Assembly: GCF_014652835.1 (NCBI RefSeq)
Contig: NZ_BMZO01000012.1
Location: 83,031-147,030 of the forward strand
DNA: 64,000 nt
Source of the DNA: Limoniibacter endophyticus
Lineage (GTDB): Bacteria > Pseudomonadota > Alphaproteobacteria > Rhizobiales > Rhizobiaceae
Direction: 5' to 3'
The notes beneath the pieces were generated by a model, which was not told where the DNA came from, made no database searches, and was given only the letters and a program-made list of their open reading frames with translations. Both the position numbers and the translations under genes were made by a program. Positions 45,706 through 54,583 of this stretch are shown here, piece by piece; position 1 is the first letter of the stretch, and each line of letters begins with the position of its first letter.

Positions 45706-48597
45706 ATGATACTTCCCTTCTTGGGAAGCATTCTCGTCGCGTGTACGCTCCGTACCAATTCAAGGTTCCTGCCAGTCTCGATTGCGGCGGTTGTTGCCGC
45801 CGTGATCAGCATCGCAACCGCGTATCTTTATCCGGCCATAGCGAATGGCGGCGTCATTCGCTATGACATTGAGTGGCTGCCGCAGCTTGGCCTGAATCTG
45901 ACGCTGCGCATGGATGGTTTTGCCTGGATGTTTGCCATGTTGGTTGGCATCATCGGGCTGCTCGTGGTGCTTTACGCGCGTTATTACATGTCAGACGATG
46001 ACCCGATTCCGCGTTTCTTCTCATTCCTGCTTGCCTTTATGGGATCGATGCTGGGTATTGTCATCTCGGGCAATGTCATCCTTCTGGCGATCTTCTGGGA
46101 GCTGACGAGCATCTCGTCCTTCCTGCTCATCAGTTACTGGCACCATAATCCTGCGGCTCGCGACGGCGCGCGCATGGCGCTGACCGTAACCGCGACCGGC
46201 GGGTTCTGTTTGCTGGCTGGATTGTTAATTCTCGGTCACATCGCTGGCAGCTATGATCTCGATACGATTCTTGCATCTGGCGACGCGATCCGCGCTCACC
46301 CGCTCTATCTGCCCGCGCTCATTTCAGTGCTAATCGGTGCCTTCACGAAAAGCGCCCAATTTCCGTTTCATTTCTGGCTCCCGAATGCCATGGCGGCACC
46401 GACGCCCGTCTCGGCCTATCTGCACTCGGCCACCATGGTGAAGGCAGGGGTTTTTCTGCTCGTGCGCCTGTCCCCGGCGCTTTCGGGCACCTATGAGTGG
46501 TTCCTCATTGTCGGTATAGCGGGATTGTCGACACTGGTGTTGGGCGCCTATTTCGCCATGTTCCAGCAAGACCTGAAAGGCCTGCTGGCTTACTCGACTA
46601 TCAGTCATCTGGGCCTCATCACAACGCTGCTCAGCCTGGGGAGTCCGCTCGCAACGGTGGCGGCGATCTTCCACATGCTCAACCACGCGATCTTCAAGGC
46701 GTCGCTCTTCATGGCGGCGGGTATCATTGACCACGAGACCGGGACGCGCGACATGCGTCGCTTGAGCGGGCTGCTGCAATATCTGCCGATTACCGGACGA
46801 TTTGCGATGATCGCCAGCGCCGCCATGGCGGGCGTGCCGCTGCTCAACGGCTTCCTGTCGAAGGAAATGTTCTTTGCCGAGGCTGTCGAGACGCATGCCG
46901 ACTCCTGGCTCGATGTCTCACTTCCCTACTTCGCCGTGCTGGCCTCCATCTTCAGCGTCGCCTACTCGCTGCGTTTCATACACACGGTCTTCTTCGGCCC
47001 GAAACCGGTTGATCTCCCGATCGCGGCCCCCCATGAGCCGCCTCGCTGGATGCGTTTCCCGATCGAGACGCTGGTTGTCGCCTGTCTGGTAATAGGTATC
47101 GTTCCAAATTTCGCGATCGGCCCGGTTCTCTATCATGCGTCGTTCAGCGTGCTTGGCGAGCAGATGCCCTATTACAGCCTTTCCATCTGGCACGGTTTCA
47201 ATATTCCACTTCTGATGAGTGTGATGGCGCTCGCCGCAGGCGTGTTGATCTATATCGTCTTCCGGAATTATTTCGCACGTTGCGATGACGGTCCCCCCTG
47301 GTTCCGTCATCTCCGCGGGCAACGGATTTTCGAGCGCATTCTGGTAACCGTCTCCTGGCGCTGGGCGCGTGCGCTCGAAAGCTTCTTCGGTACGCGCAAT
47401 CTCCAGCCGCAACTGCGCCTCGTCGTTTTTGCGGGCTTTCTGGCCGGCGTCGTGCCGCTCTATCTCCTGGGCTTCCAGTCGCGTATGATCCCGCCCTCCA
47501 ATCTCGATCTACCTTTTGCAGGCATGTGGCTGATCGGGGCCGGACTCGCCATGGGCACGGCCTATCTGGCGAAATATCATCGTCTGGCTGCCCTCGTCAT
47601 GCTGGGCGGAACGGGTCTAATCGTCTGCGTAACCTTCGTATGGCTATCTGCTCCCGATCTTGCGATCACGCAGCTGCTCGTAGAAATCGTCACTACGGTT
47701 CTGATCCTGCTCGGTCTGCGCTGGCTGCCGAAACGTTCGGAGGAGGCGAAGGACACGTTGACCTTGCGCGCCCGCTTCCGTCGCTTCCGGGACTTTCTCC
47801 TGGCGACCGCCTGTGGAGTCGGCATGGCCTTCGTAGCCTATGCTGTCATGACGATGCGCGTTCCGGATGCCATCGCCAATTTCTTTCTGCAAAATGCCTA
47901 TAGCCAGGGCGGCGGCACAAACGTAGTCAATGTCATCCTGGTCGATTTCCGCGGGTTCGATACGCTGGGCGAAATCGCCGTGCTCGGTATCGTGGCGCTG
48001 ACGGTCTTTGCGCTCCTGCGCCGGTTCCGTCCGGCAGCAGACAGTATAGGTCCGACCATGCAGCAAAAGGCGCAACGTCGGTACGATGAAGAACAGCCGG
48101 ACCGAGACCTTGGTGACACGGTACGGGACTATTTAACGGTACCGTCGGTGATCATGCAGTGGATGTTCCCGGTCATCATCACGCTTGCAGTCTACTTCTT
48201 CACCCGCGGCCACGACATGCCGGGTGGCGGCTTTGCCGCGGGGCTCACCATGTCGATAGCATTTCTGCTGCAATATCTGGCCGGCGGCACGCGCTGGGCG
48301 GAGGAACGGATCCGTATCTTGCCCCTGCACTGGATGGGGGCAGGACTTCTGGTGGCCACGGCAGGAGGCGTCGGTTCCTGGGTGTTCGGTTATCCGTTTC
48401 TGACCTCGCACACACGTTATGTTGAAATCCCGCTCATCGGTGACGTTCCCGCCGCCAGCGCGCTGATCTTTGATCTTGGAGTATTCCTGCTGGTTGTGGG
48501 TTCGACCGTGCTCATCCTGGTCGCACTGGCGCACCAATCCATCCGTATCAACCGCCTGCGTGCGCAGCTGGAAGAAACGAAAGAGGAGGCCGCCTGA
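45706..48597 (+). CDS. mrpA: Mrp-type cation/proton antiporter subunit A (fused A+B)
   Basis: A 963-aa membrane protein homologous to complex I NuoL: core proton channel (about 1-500) with the conserved Lys/Glu-bearing helices (ILLAIFWELTSISSFLLISY, SHLGLITTLLSLG), then MrpA C-domain, and from about 770 an MrpB-like domain (PVIITLAVYFFTRGHDMPGG); hence no separate mrpB, as in group-2 (Pha) systems. Part of a Na+ or K+/H+ antiporter. The ATG at 45706 has no ribosome site; the strong AGGAAGGAA (45648-45656) would suit an initiation near 45670, where the frame offers only ATA. So the N-terminus may be about 12 residues longer. Confidence 0.93.
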   Translation: MILPFLGSILVACTLRTNSRFLPVSIAAVVAAVISIATAYLYPAIANGGVIRYDIEWLPQLGLNLTLRMDGFAWMFAMLVGIIGLLVVLYARYYMSDDDPIPRFFSFLLAFMGSMLGIVISGNVILLAIFWELTSISSFLLISYWHHNPAARDGARMALTVTATGGFCLLAGLLILGHIAGSYDLDTILASGDAIRAHPLYLPALISVLIGAFTKSAQFPFHFWLPNAMAAPTPVSAYLHSATMVKAGVFLLVRLSPALSGTYEWFLIVGIAGLSTLVLGAYFAMFQQDLKGLLAYSTISHLGLITTLLSLGSPLATVAAIFHMLNHAIFKASLFMAAGIIDHETGTRDMRRLSGLLQYLPITGRFAMIASAAMAGVPLLNGFLSKEMFFAEAVETHADSWLDVSLPYFAVLASIFSVAYSLRFIHTVFFGPKPVDLPIAAPHEPPRWMRFPIETLVVACLVIGIVPNFAIGPVLYHASFSVLGEQMPYYSLSIWHGFNIPLLMSVMALAAGVLIYIVFRNYFARCDDGPPWFRHLRGQRIFERILVTVSWRWARALESFFGTRNLQPQLRLVVFAGFLAGVVPLYLLGFQSRMIPPSNLDLPFAGMWLIGAGLAMGTAYLAKYHRLAALVMLGGTGLIVCVTFVWLSAPDLAITQLLVEIVTTVLILLGLRWLPKRSEEAKDTLTLRARFRRFRDFLLATACGVGMAFVAYAVMTMRVPDAIANFFLQNAYSQGGGTNVVNVILVDFRGFDTLGEIAVLGIVALTVFALLRRFRPAADSIGPTMQQKAQRRYDEEQPDRDLGDTVRDYLTVPSVIMQWMFPVIITLAVYFFTRGHDMPGGGFAAGLTMSIAFLLQYLAGGTRWAEERIRILPLHWMGAGLLVATAGGVGSWVFGYPFLTSHTRYVEIPLIGDVPAASALIFDLGVFLLVVGSTVLILVALAHQSIRINRLRAQLEETKEEAA

Positions 48598-48935
48598 TGG
48601 AGCTTGTTCTTTCGATCGCAGTTGGCGTTATGACGGCGTGCGGCGTGTGGCTCATCCTTCGTCCGCGCACATATCAGGTCATCGTCGGGCTGGCTCTGCT
48701 ATCTTATGCCGTCAATCTCTTCATCTTCGGTGTTGGCGGGGTACGGACCAACCAGCCGCCGCTCCTGGGAGAGGGTGTCGACGTCAACACATTGGCCGAT
48801 CCCGTGCCGCAGGCGCTGGTCCTGACGGCCATCGTCATAGGCTTCGCCACCACAGCGCTCTTCCTCGTTGTTCTGCTTGCCTCGCGCGGCCTCACCGGTA
48901 GCGACCACGTCGATGGGAAGGATGACCCACGATGA
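48597..48935 (+). CDS. mrpC: Mrp antiporter subunit C
   Basis: A 112-aa NuoK-like protein with three membrane helices (ELVLSIAVGVMTACGVWLI; VIVGLALLSYAVNLFIFG; LVLTAIVIGFATTALFLVVLL). It carries the NuoK-type conserved acidic/ polar residues in the second and third helices. The start overlaps the mrpA stop by one base (TGATG) and its end overlaps mrpD (ATGA), indicating coupled translation. Confidence 0.95.
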   Translation: MELVLSIAVGVMTACGVWLILRPRTYQVIVGLALLSYAVNLFIFGVGGVRTNQPPLLGEGVDVNTLADPVPQALVLTAIVIGFATTALFLVVLLASRGLTGSDHVDGKDDPR

Positions 48936-50557
48936 TCCATTGGTCGCAGCATCTCGTCATACTGCCCATCCTGCTGCCGCTCATCACGGGTGCGACGCTT
49001 GTCTTCATTGCAGATCGTAACAGAACGCTGAAGGCCATTATCAGCCTTGCCAGCACCGTTCTTTTAGCGTTTTTGGCGGTTCTCCTTCTCGGCCTTGCTG
49101 CTGGCGGCGCCGATTTCAATGGGGTTTATCTGCTCGGCAATTGGCCGATACCCTTTGGCATCACACTGGTGCTGGATCGCTTGTCGGCACTCATGCTGAT
49201 GCTGACGGCGGTGGTGGCGATGCCGGTGCTGATCTTCTCCTTCGCGCGTTGGCACGCTGCCGGCGCTCATTTTCACAGCCTCTTTCAGTTCCTGCTGATG
49301 GGGCTGAACGGAGCATTTCTGACGGGCGATCTTTTCAATCTCTTCGTGTTCTTCGAAGTGATGCTGGCCGCGTCCTACGGTCTGCTCTTGCACGGCTCGG
49401 GGCCACGGCGCGTCAAGGCGAGCTTGCATTATATCGCCATTAACCTTGCCGCTGCGCTACTTTTTCTTATCGGCGTCAGTCTGATCTACGGAACCACTGG
49501 TTCGCTCAATATGGCCGATGTGGCGGACCGCATTCCGGATATGGAATCTGATCGCCGCATGCTGTTCGAGGCCGGAGCTGCCATTCTCGGCGTTGCGTTC
49601 CTGGTGAAAGCCGGCATGTGGCCGCTCTGCTTCTGGCTGCCAGGGGCCTATAGCGTGGCGGCAGCACCCGTCGCGGCGATCTTCACCTTGATGAGCAAGG
49701 TGGGCATTTACATCATCCTGCGCCTCACCATGCTGCTTTTCCCCGACGGAGCATCGGAGGCCTTCAGCGCATCGATCCTGTTTTACGGCGGGCTGGCAAC
49801 GCTCGCATTCGGTATAATAGGGGTGCTGGCCTCGCAGGCGCTGCCGCGCATTGCTGCCTATTCTGTGCTGGTGTCTTCAGGCACGCTTCTTGCCGTCATC
49901 GGACTGGAAAATACCGCCGCTATCTCCGGGGCGCTTCTCTATCTTGTCAGCTCCACGCTTACACTTGCCGCCTTCTTCATGCTCGTCGAACTGGTCGAGC
50001 GCGGGCAGGATGCCGCAGCGTCGGTTCTTGCCGTCACAATGGAGGCTTATGGCGACGCCGACGACGATATCCCGGAAGAGGCCGAGGGCGTCACCATGCC
50101 GGGAACCTTGGCGATCCTTGGCATCTGCTTTGCCGCCTGTGCTATCCTTTTGGCGGGTCTGCCGCCATTCTCCGGTTTTATCGCGAAGTTTGCCATGCTG
50201 ACCGCAATGCTCGGAGCTGGCGCTGCCGCCTCTCCCAGCATTTCCGAAGTTGCCGTGGTCGTACTCATACTTTTCGGCGGTCTGGCAACGCTGATTGCGA
50301 TGACGCGGGCGGGTATACGCACCTTCTGGAGCTCCATCGAGCAGACCGTTCCGCGCGTCATGGTGATCGAGATCGTCCCCGTTCTCAGCATTCTTGTCCT
50401 GCTCGTCATGCTCACTGTCAAGGCGGGCGCAGTGCTGTCTTTCGTGGAAACGACGGTACAATCTGTCGTCGATCCGCGCGCTTATATCAAAGCAGCGGAA
50501 AAATCCGCGCCCATTCCGTCCTGGCGGCAACGTCAGGTAGATCAGGGAGACGAGTGA
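48932..50557 (+). CDS. mrpD: Mrp antiporter subunit D
   Basis: A 541-aa NuoM/N-like membrane protein with about 14 helices. It has the antiporter-core pattern with the conserved Glu in NLFVFFEVMLAASYGLLL (about 128-145) and Lys in AFLVKAGMWPLCFWLPGAY (about 222-240). Together with MrpA it forms the proton-translocating part of the Mrp complex. Overlaps mrpC by four bases and is one base from mrpE. Confidence 0.95.
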   Translation: MIHWSQHLVILPILLPLITGATLVFIADRNRTLKAIISLASTVLLAFLAVLLLGLAAGGADFNGVYLLGNWPIPFGITLVLDRLSALMLMLTAVVAMPVLIFSFARWHAAGAHFHSLFQFLLMGLNGAFLTGDLFNLFVFFEVMLAASYGLLLHGSGPRRVKASLHYIAINLAAALLFLIGVSLIYGTTGSLNMADVADRIPDMESDRRMLFEAGAAILGVAFLVKAGMWPLCFWLPGAYSVAAAPVAAIFTLMSKVGIYIILRLTMLLFPDGASEAFSASILFYGGLATLAFGIIGVLASQALPRIAAYSVLVSSGTLLAVIGLENTAAISGALLYLVSSTLTLAAFFMLVELVERGQDAAASVLAVTMEAYGDADDDIPEEAEGVTMPGTLAILGICFAACAILLAGLPPFSGFIAKFAMLTAMLGAGAAASPSISEVAVVVLILFGGLATLIAMTRAGIRTFWSSIEQTVPRVMVIEIVPVLSILVLLVMLTVKAGAVLSFVETTVQSVVDPRAYIKAAEKSAPIPSWRQRQVDQGDE

Positions 50558-50558
50558 G

Positions 50559-51035
50559 ATGTTCCCTTATCCGTTTCTCACCATTGGTCTGATCATCCTG
50601 TGGATGCTGCTGACGCATTTTTCGCTCGGCAGCTTCATCTTGGGAGCCATCGTCGCAACCGCGGCGTCCTGGGCCATGGCGGCCTTGCACCCGGAAACGC
50701 TCAGGTTGCGCAAATGGTACTTACTGCCGAAATTTATCCTGATCGTAGTGGTTGATATTATTCGCTCGAATGTTGCAGTTTGCACTATCGCATTGCGGCC
50801 GTCCCGCAGGGGGCGCCGCTCGGGCTTCATAGATCTGCCCCTGGAAAGCGATAGCCCAACAATTCTTGCTATCCTGGCCATCATCTTGACCGCTACGCCT
50901 GGATCTGCCTGGCTTGAATATGATCGGCGCAAGCGTTCGGTCCTCATTCATGTGCTGGATCTGGTCAACGAGGATGATTGGCGCGACCTGGTGAAGAACC
51001 GCTACGAGAAATTGTTGCTGGAGATTTTCGCATGA
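50559..51035 (+). CDS. mrpE: Mrp antiporter subunit E
   Basis: A 158-aa membrane protein with two or three N-terminal helices ([36 protein letters not shown]) and the conserved block [18 protein letters not shown] plus [10 protein letters not shown]. MrpE has no complex I homologue and is needed for activity of the antiporter. Ribosome site GGGAGACGAG upstream. Its stop overlaps mrpF (ATGA). Confidence 0.92.
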   Translation: MFPYPFLTIGLIILWMLLTHFSLGSFILGAIVATAASWAMAALHPETLRLRKWYLLPKFILIVVVDIIRSNVAVCTIALRPSRRGRRSGFIDLPLESDSPTILAILAIILTATPGSAWLEYDRRKRSVLIHVLDLVNEDDWRDLVKNRYEKLLLEIFA

Positions 51036-51316
51036 TGAGCGCAACCGTCGTCAGCATCGCCCTTGCGGCTGCGCAGATCATGCTGGCGATTGCCATGGCG
51101 ATCGTCGCAGCGCGCATCTTCACGGGACCGCGTGCACAAGATCGCATTCTGGCGCTCGATAATCTTTATGTGAACGCGATGCTGCTCCTCATTACTTTCG
51201 GGATCGGTTCAGGCCGGATCGTCTATTTCGAGGCCGCGCTGGTCATTGGCATGCTGGGTTTCGTGGCTACTGTCTCGCTCGCCAAATTTCTAATGCGCGG
51301 CGAGGTGATCGAATGA
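51032..51316 (+). CDS. mrpF: Mrp antiporter subunit F
   Basis: A 94-aa protein with three membrane helices and the family signature [21 protein letters not shown] (about 25-45). Start chosen at ATG 51032, overlapping the mrpE stop; an upstream in-frame start at 50978 would overlap mrpE by 58 bases. Ends in an ATGA overlap with mrpG. Confidence 0.93.
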   Translation: MMSATVVSIALAAAQIMLAIAMAIVAARIFTGPRAQDRILALDNLYVNAMLLLITFGIGSGRIVYFEAALVIGMLGFVATVSLAKFLMRGEVIE

Positions 51317-51720
51317 TGGAAGATGCCGCCAACCTGCCGCTCTGGGCAGCAATTTTCATTGCAGCCTTCCTCATATTGGGTTCCGGGCTCGCCCTGATAG
51401 GTGCGATCGGTCTCGTCCGGTTCACGTCCTTCTACGAACGCTTGCACGCGCCAACACTAACCACCAGCTGGGGCACGGCGGCTATCATGCTCGCTTCCAT
51501 CCTGTTTTTTTCCGTTCTTGGTGGCCGCTTCGTTCTGCATGAAATCCTGATTGGGATTTTCGTGACGATAACGACGCCGATCACACTCATGCTGCTTGCG
51601 CGCGCAGCGCTCCATCGAGACCGCTTCGAGCAGGCCGGTGACTTCGGCGATCCAGTGAGCAAGGAAGACCACACCGACGAGAAGCAGGAAGAACTTGCGG
51701 AAGGTAGGAAACCGCTATGA
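51313..51720 (+). CDS. mrpG: Mrp antiporter subunit G
   Basis: A 135-aa protein with three helices in its first 100 residues ([40 protein letters not shown]), the MrpG family core, followed by a hydrophilic charged tail ([16 protein letters not shown], about 112-130). Last gene of the six-gene mrpACDEFG operon; it converges with the polyamine permease gene 47 bp away. Confidence 0.94.
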   Translation: MMEDAANLPLWAAIFIAAFLILGSGLALIGAIGLVRFTSFYERLHAPTLTTSWGTAAIMLASILFFSVLGGRFVLHEILIGIFVTITTPITLMLLARAALHRDRFEQAGDFGDPVSKEDHTDEKQEELAEGRKPL

Positions 51721-51767
51721 CGAGAGCGGGTTATCGGAAGAAAAAAGCTACCCGTACGTAGTCATGT

Positions 51768-52571
51768 TCAAGCCGACCCTTGCCGCTCCCGGTGACGGCG
51801 GGCGATCTCGAAGGCCACGGCGCAGCTAATCGTAACCAGGATCATGATCAGGGCCAGCGCGTTCACGCTTGGCGTAAGGCCAGTGCGCACTTTGGTGGCG
51901 AGGTAGATCGTCAGCGGCGTTTCGAAACCGCGTACGAAGAGCGTCGTATTATAGTTTTCGACGGATTGCAAAAGTGCCAGGAGAGCCGCGCCCCAAAGGG
52001 CCGGTTTCAGGAAAGGCAGAAGTACGCGGCGAAAGACCATGAACTTGGATGCGCCCAGACCGAGTGCTGCCTCTTCCTGCGCTCGATCGAAACGCTGCAG
52101 GCGCGCGCTCACCATAAGCATCACGTAGCATATTATATAGCTTGATTGTGCCACGACGATCAGGAACATGCCTCCGCCGATACCGAGCTGGCGCCAGAGA
52201 ACGAGCGTGGCTATGCCGATGACAACGCCGGGCATCAGCAGTGGCGAGACCATGAGGCCATAAAGAAAGCTTTTGGCGCGCGCATGCAGGCTGGTCAGGA
52301 GTAAGGCCGCCGCCGTACCAATCGGCAGGGAGACGGCCACGACGATAACGCCGATCAGCGCGGAGGAGCCTAGTGCCGCCCACATGTTGCGGTCGCCAAA
52401 GAGCTCGGAAAACCATTGCAAGGTCGTTCCCTGCCAGGGTGTAACTGTGGGGAAGCGGCTCGTGTTGAAGGTGGCTGCTCCCATGATGGCCAGGGGAGCG
52501 AACAGATACAGGAAGAAGGCCGCCATGTAGGCACGAAAAATCCAGCGACCGAAAGCAGCCCCGTTGCTCAT
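51768..52571 (-). CDS. ABC transporter permease, polyamine type (second)
   Basis: A 267-aa inner-membrane permease (PotC/PotI-like) with about six helices and the EAA-type loop in EEAALGLGASKFMVFRRVLLP (about 164-184), the ATPase contact site. Last gene of a four-gene minus-strand operon (binding protein, ATPase, two permeases). Overlaps the previous permease by ATGA. Substrate class (spermidine/putrescine) comes from family resemblance of the whole set. Confidence 0.9.
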   Translation of the reverse strand: MSNGAAFGRWIFRAYMAAFFLYLFAPLAIMGAATFNTSRFPTVTPWQGTTLQWFSELFGDRNMWAALGSSALIGVIVVAVSLPIGTAAALLLTSLHARAKSFLYGLMVSPLLMPGVVIGIATLVLWRQLGIGGGMFLIVVAQSSYIICYVMLMVSARLQRFDRAQEEAALGLGASKFMVFRRVLLPFLKPALWGAALLALLQSVENYNTTLFVRGFETPLTIYLATKVRTGLTPSVNALALIMILVTISCAVAFEIARRHRERQGSA

Positions 52572-53449
52572 TTCGCCACCTCCGTGAGGTCCACGCGGGC
52601 GACTTTAAGCGCCAGGAACACGGCGCAGAGGCAGAGCACGAGCAGGACGAGCGCGTAGGCCGCGCCGCGGTTCCAATCGCCGCCTTCGAAGAACCAGTTG
52701 TAGATGATCTGCGTGAACCAGCGGCTACCCGGCGCGCCGAGCAGTGCCGGAGCGACATAGGAGCCGGCAGCCAGCATGAAGGTGAAAACGCAACCGGTGG
52801 CAATGCCGGCTTTGGCATGCGGAACGACGACGCGGGCGTGGATGCGGGCGGTCGAGGCGCCGAGATCGCGCGCCGCTTCGATCTGCGACTTCTCGAGGCT
52901 CTCTATCGAGTTGTAGATCGGGAAGAGCATGAAAAGGATATAGGCATAGACCATGCCCGCAAGCACACCCGGATCACCATACCAGCGCACGGGCTGGTCG
53001 ATGATGCCGGTGGAAAGCAAAAACGCGTTCAGTGGACCACGAAATGCCAGGAGAATATACCATGCCAATGTGCGCAGCACTTCGTTGATCCAGAAGGGGA
53101 TCGTCAAGGCGAGGAGCACAATGGCAACCTGTTTGCGTGTCGCATTCTGCGCCAGCCAGAAAGCCAGGGGGTAGCAGACGATCAGGGTCAGAAATGCGAC
53201 AAGCCCGCTCGCCCAGATGGTCTTGAGGAAGATCGAGCGATGTGATGCTTCGCCGGCGAGGTAGGTGATATTGTCCAGCGAGTAGACGTCGCGCGGCCCG
53301 CCGATCTCCGCCGGCGGCAGATTGGGACGTAGCGCGTAATCGATCATCATCAGGTTTGGGGCAAGGACCATGCCGATCAGCCAGGCCGCCACAAGCGCAA
53401 CGAAAAGCGTGGCAAGCGGGCTGCCGAAGCGATTGTAAAGTTCACTCAT
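52568..53449 (-). CDS. ABC transporter permease, polyamine type (first)
   Basis: A 293-aa PotB/PotH-like permease with about six helices and an EAA loop QIEAARDLGASTARIHARVVVPHA (about 196-219; ATPase contact). ATG 53449 starts eight bases inside the ATPase gene's end, a coupled arrangement; an upstream in-frame start (53548) would overlap by over 100 bases and was not used. Extended periplasmic loop (about 40-85) between first and second helices. Confidence 0.9.
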   Translation of the reverse strand: MSELYNRFGSPLATLFVALVAAWLIGMVLAPNLMMIDYALRPNLPPAEIGGPRDVYSLDNITYLAGEASHRSIFLKTIWASGLVAFLTLIVCYPLAFWLAQNATRKQVAIVLLALTIPFWINEVLRTLAWYILLAFRGPLNAFLLSTGIIDQPVRWYGDPGVLAGMVYAYILFMLFPIYNSIESLEKSQIEAARDLGASTARIHARVVVPHAKAGIATGCVFTFMLAAGSYVAPALLGAPGSRWFTQIIYNWFFEGGDWNRGAAYALVLLVLCLCAVFLALKVARVDLTEVAK

Positions 53450-54506
53450 GAGCCAGCACCACACCATGTTCTGGTGCAAAACCGACCTGATAGCGGTCGC
53501 CAATGGCTGGTGCTTTGCCAAGCATCGTGCTGCCGAGCGAGGAAACAAGCTCCATGCCGTCTTCCGTGATGCCGTTTAGGAGTGCGAATGGTCCTTCGAA
53601 ATCGATGCGCTGTGCTTTCAGCGGGATGACGTTCTCAGACACTGCTGGGAAAAGGGCCTCGGGGCGGATGTAAAGCCGTGCCTTCGAGCCTGCCACGAGA
53701 TTGTTACCGGCCCGAGCGCGAAGGAAGCCCACATTGGTCTCGATCTGCGCGATGCCACCTGTGACGGCGCTTACGGTTCCGTCGATGGCGTTCGTTTCGC
53801 CAACGAACTCTGCTACGAAATGCGTTTTTGGATTGGCATAAAGGTCCCGCGGACTTGCGACCTGCTGCAGAACGCCCTTGCTCATCACCGCCACGCGATC
53901 GGACATGGCAAGCGCCTCGGACTGATCATGGGTAATGTAGATAAAGGTCACTCCCGTGCGCTTCTGGAGGGCACGTAATTCGGTGCGCATATGCTGACGA
54001 AGCTTCAGGTCAAGCGCCGAAAGTGGCTCGTCGAGCAGCAGTACCTGAGGCTCGACCGCAAGGGCGCGGGCAATAGCCACGCGCTGGCGTTGCCCCCCGG
54101 AAAGTTCGTCTGGCAAACGATCGCCGAAGCCTTCGAGCGCGATCAGCTTGAGCAGTTCATCGGCTCGTCGGCGCCGCTCCGCCTTGGACGCGCCGCGTGC
54201 CTCCAGTCCGAAGGCAATGTTTTCCCACACCGGCATCAGCGGAAAAAGCGCAAGCGACTGGAAGATCATCGCGGTTGGGCGCTGGTTGGGGGAGAGCCTA
54301 CCCATGTCCTTGTCGCCGATGCGGATCGTGCCGGATGTCGGATGCGAGAAACCGGCGATCATGCGCAAAAGCGTGGTCTTGCCGCAGCCGGAGGGCCCCA
54401 GAATGGAAAAGAACTCACCCGCATCGACCGTGAAGGAGACATCGTCCACGGCAGTAGTCTTGCCGAAAATCATGCTGACATTGCTGAGTTCGACCGAGTG
54501 CGACAT
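53442..54506 (-). CDS. ABC transporter ATPase, polyamine type
   Basis: A 354-aa ATPase (PotA/PotG-like) with Walker A GPSGCGKTT (about 37-45), Q-loop FQSLALFPLM, signature LSGGQRQRVA (about 137-146), Walker B LLLDEPLSALD (about 157-167), H-loop ITHDQ, and a C-terminal TOBE regulatory domain (about 240-350). Lies 77 bp after the binding-protein gene, with a hairpin between them. Confidence 0.92.
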   Translation of the reverse strand: MSHSVELSNVSMIFGKTTAVDDVSFTVDAGEFFSILGPSGCGKTTLLRMIAGFSHPTSGTIRIGDKDMGRLSPNQRPTAMIFQSLALFPLMPVWENIAFGLEARGASKAERRRRADELLKLIALEGFGDRLPDELSGGQRQRVAIARALAVEPQVLLLDEPLSALDLKLRQHMRTELRALQKRTGVTFIYITHDQSEALAMSDRVAVMSKGVLQQVASPRDLYANPKTHFVAEFVGETNAIDGTVSAVTGGIAQIETNVGFLRARAGNNLVAGSKARLYIRPEALFPAVSENVIPLKAQRIDFEGPFALLNGITEDGMELVSSLGSTMLGKAPAIGDRYQVGFAPEHGVVLAHE

Positions 54507-54542
54507 TGTTTTCTTTTGCTGGGCTTGGATGGCTGAAAAACA

Positions 54543-54572
54543 TGAAGGGCGGATCCTGCGACCCGCCCTTCA
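54543..54572. terminator. Intercistronic hairpin between binding-protein and ATPase genes
   Basis: TGAAGGGCGG (54543-54552), 10-base loop, CCGCCCTTCA (54563-54572), perfect 10-bp stem without a clear T-run. Such hairpins often stabilise the upstream binding-protein mRNA or give partial termination. Confidence 0.6.
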
Positions 54573-54583
54573 TTATGGGAGGA

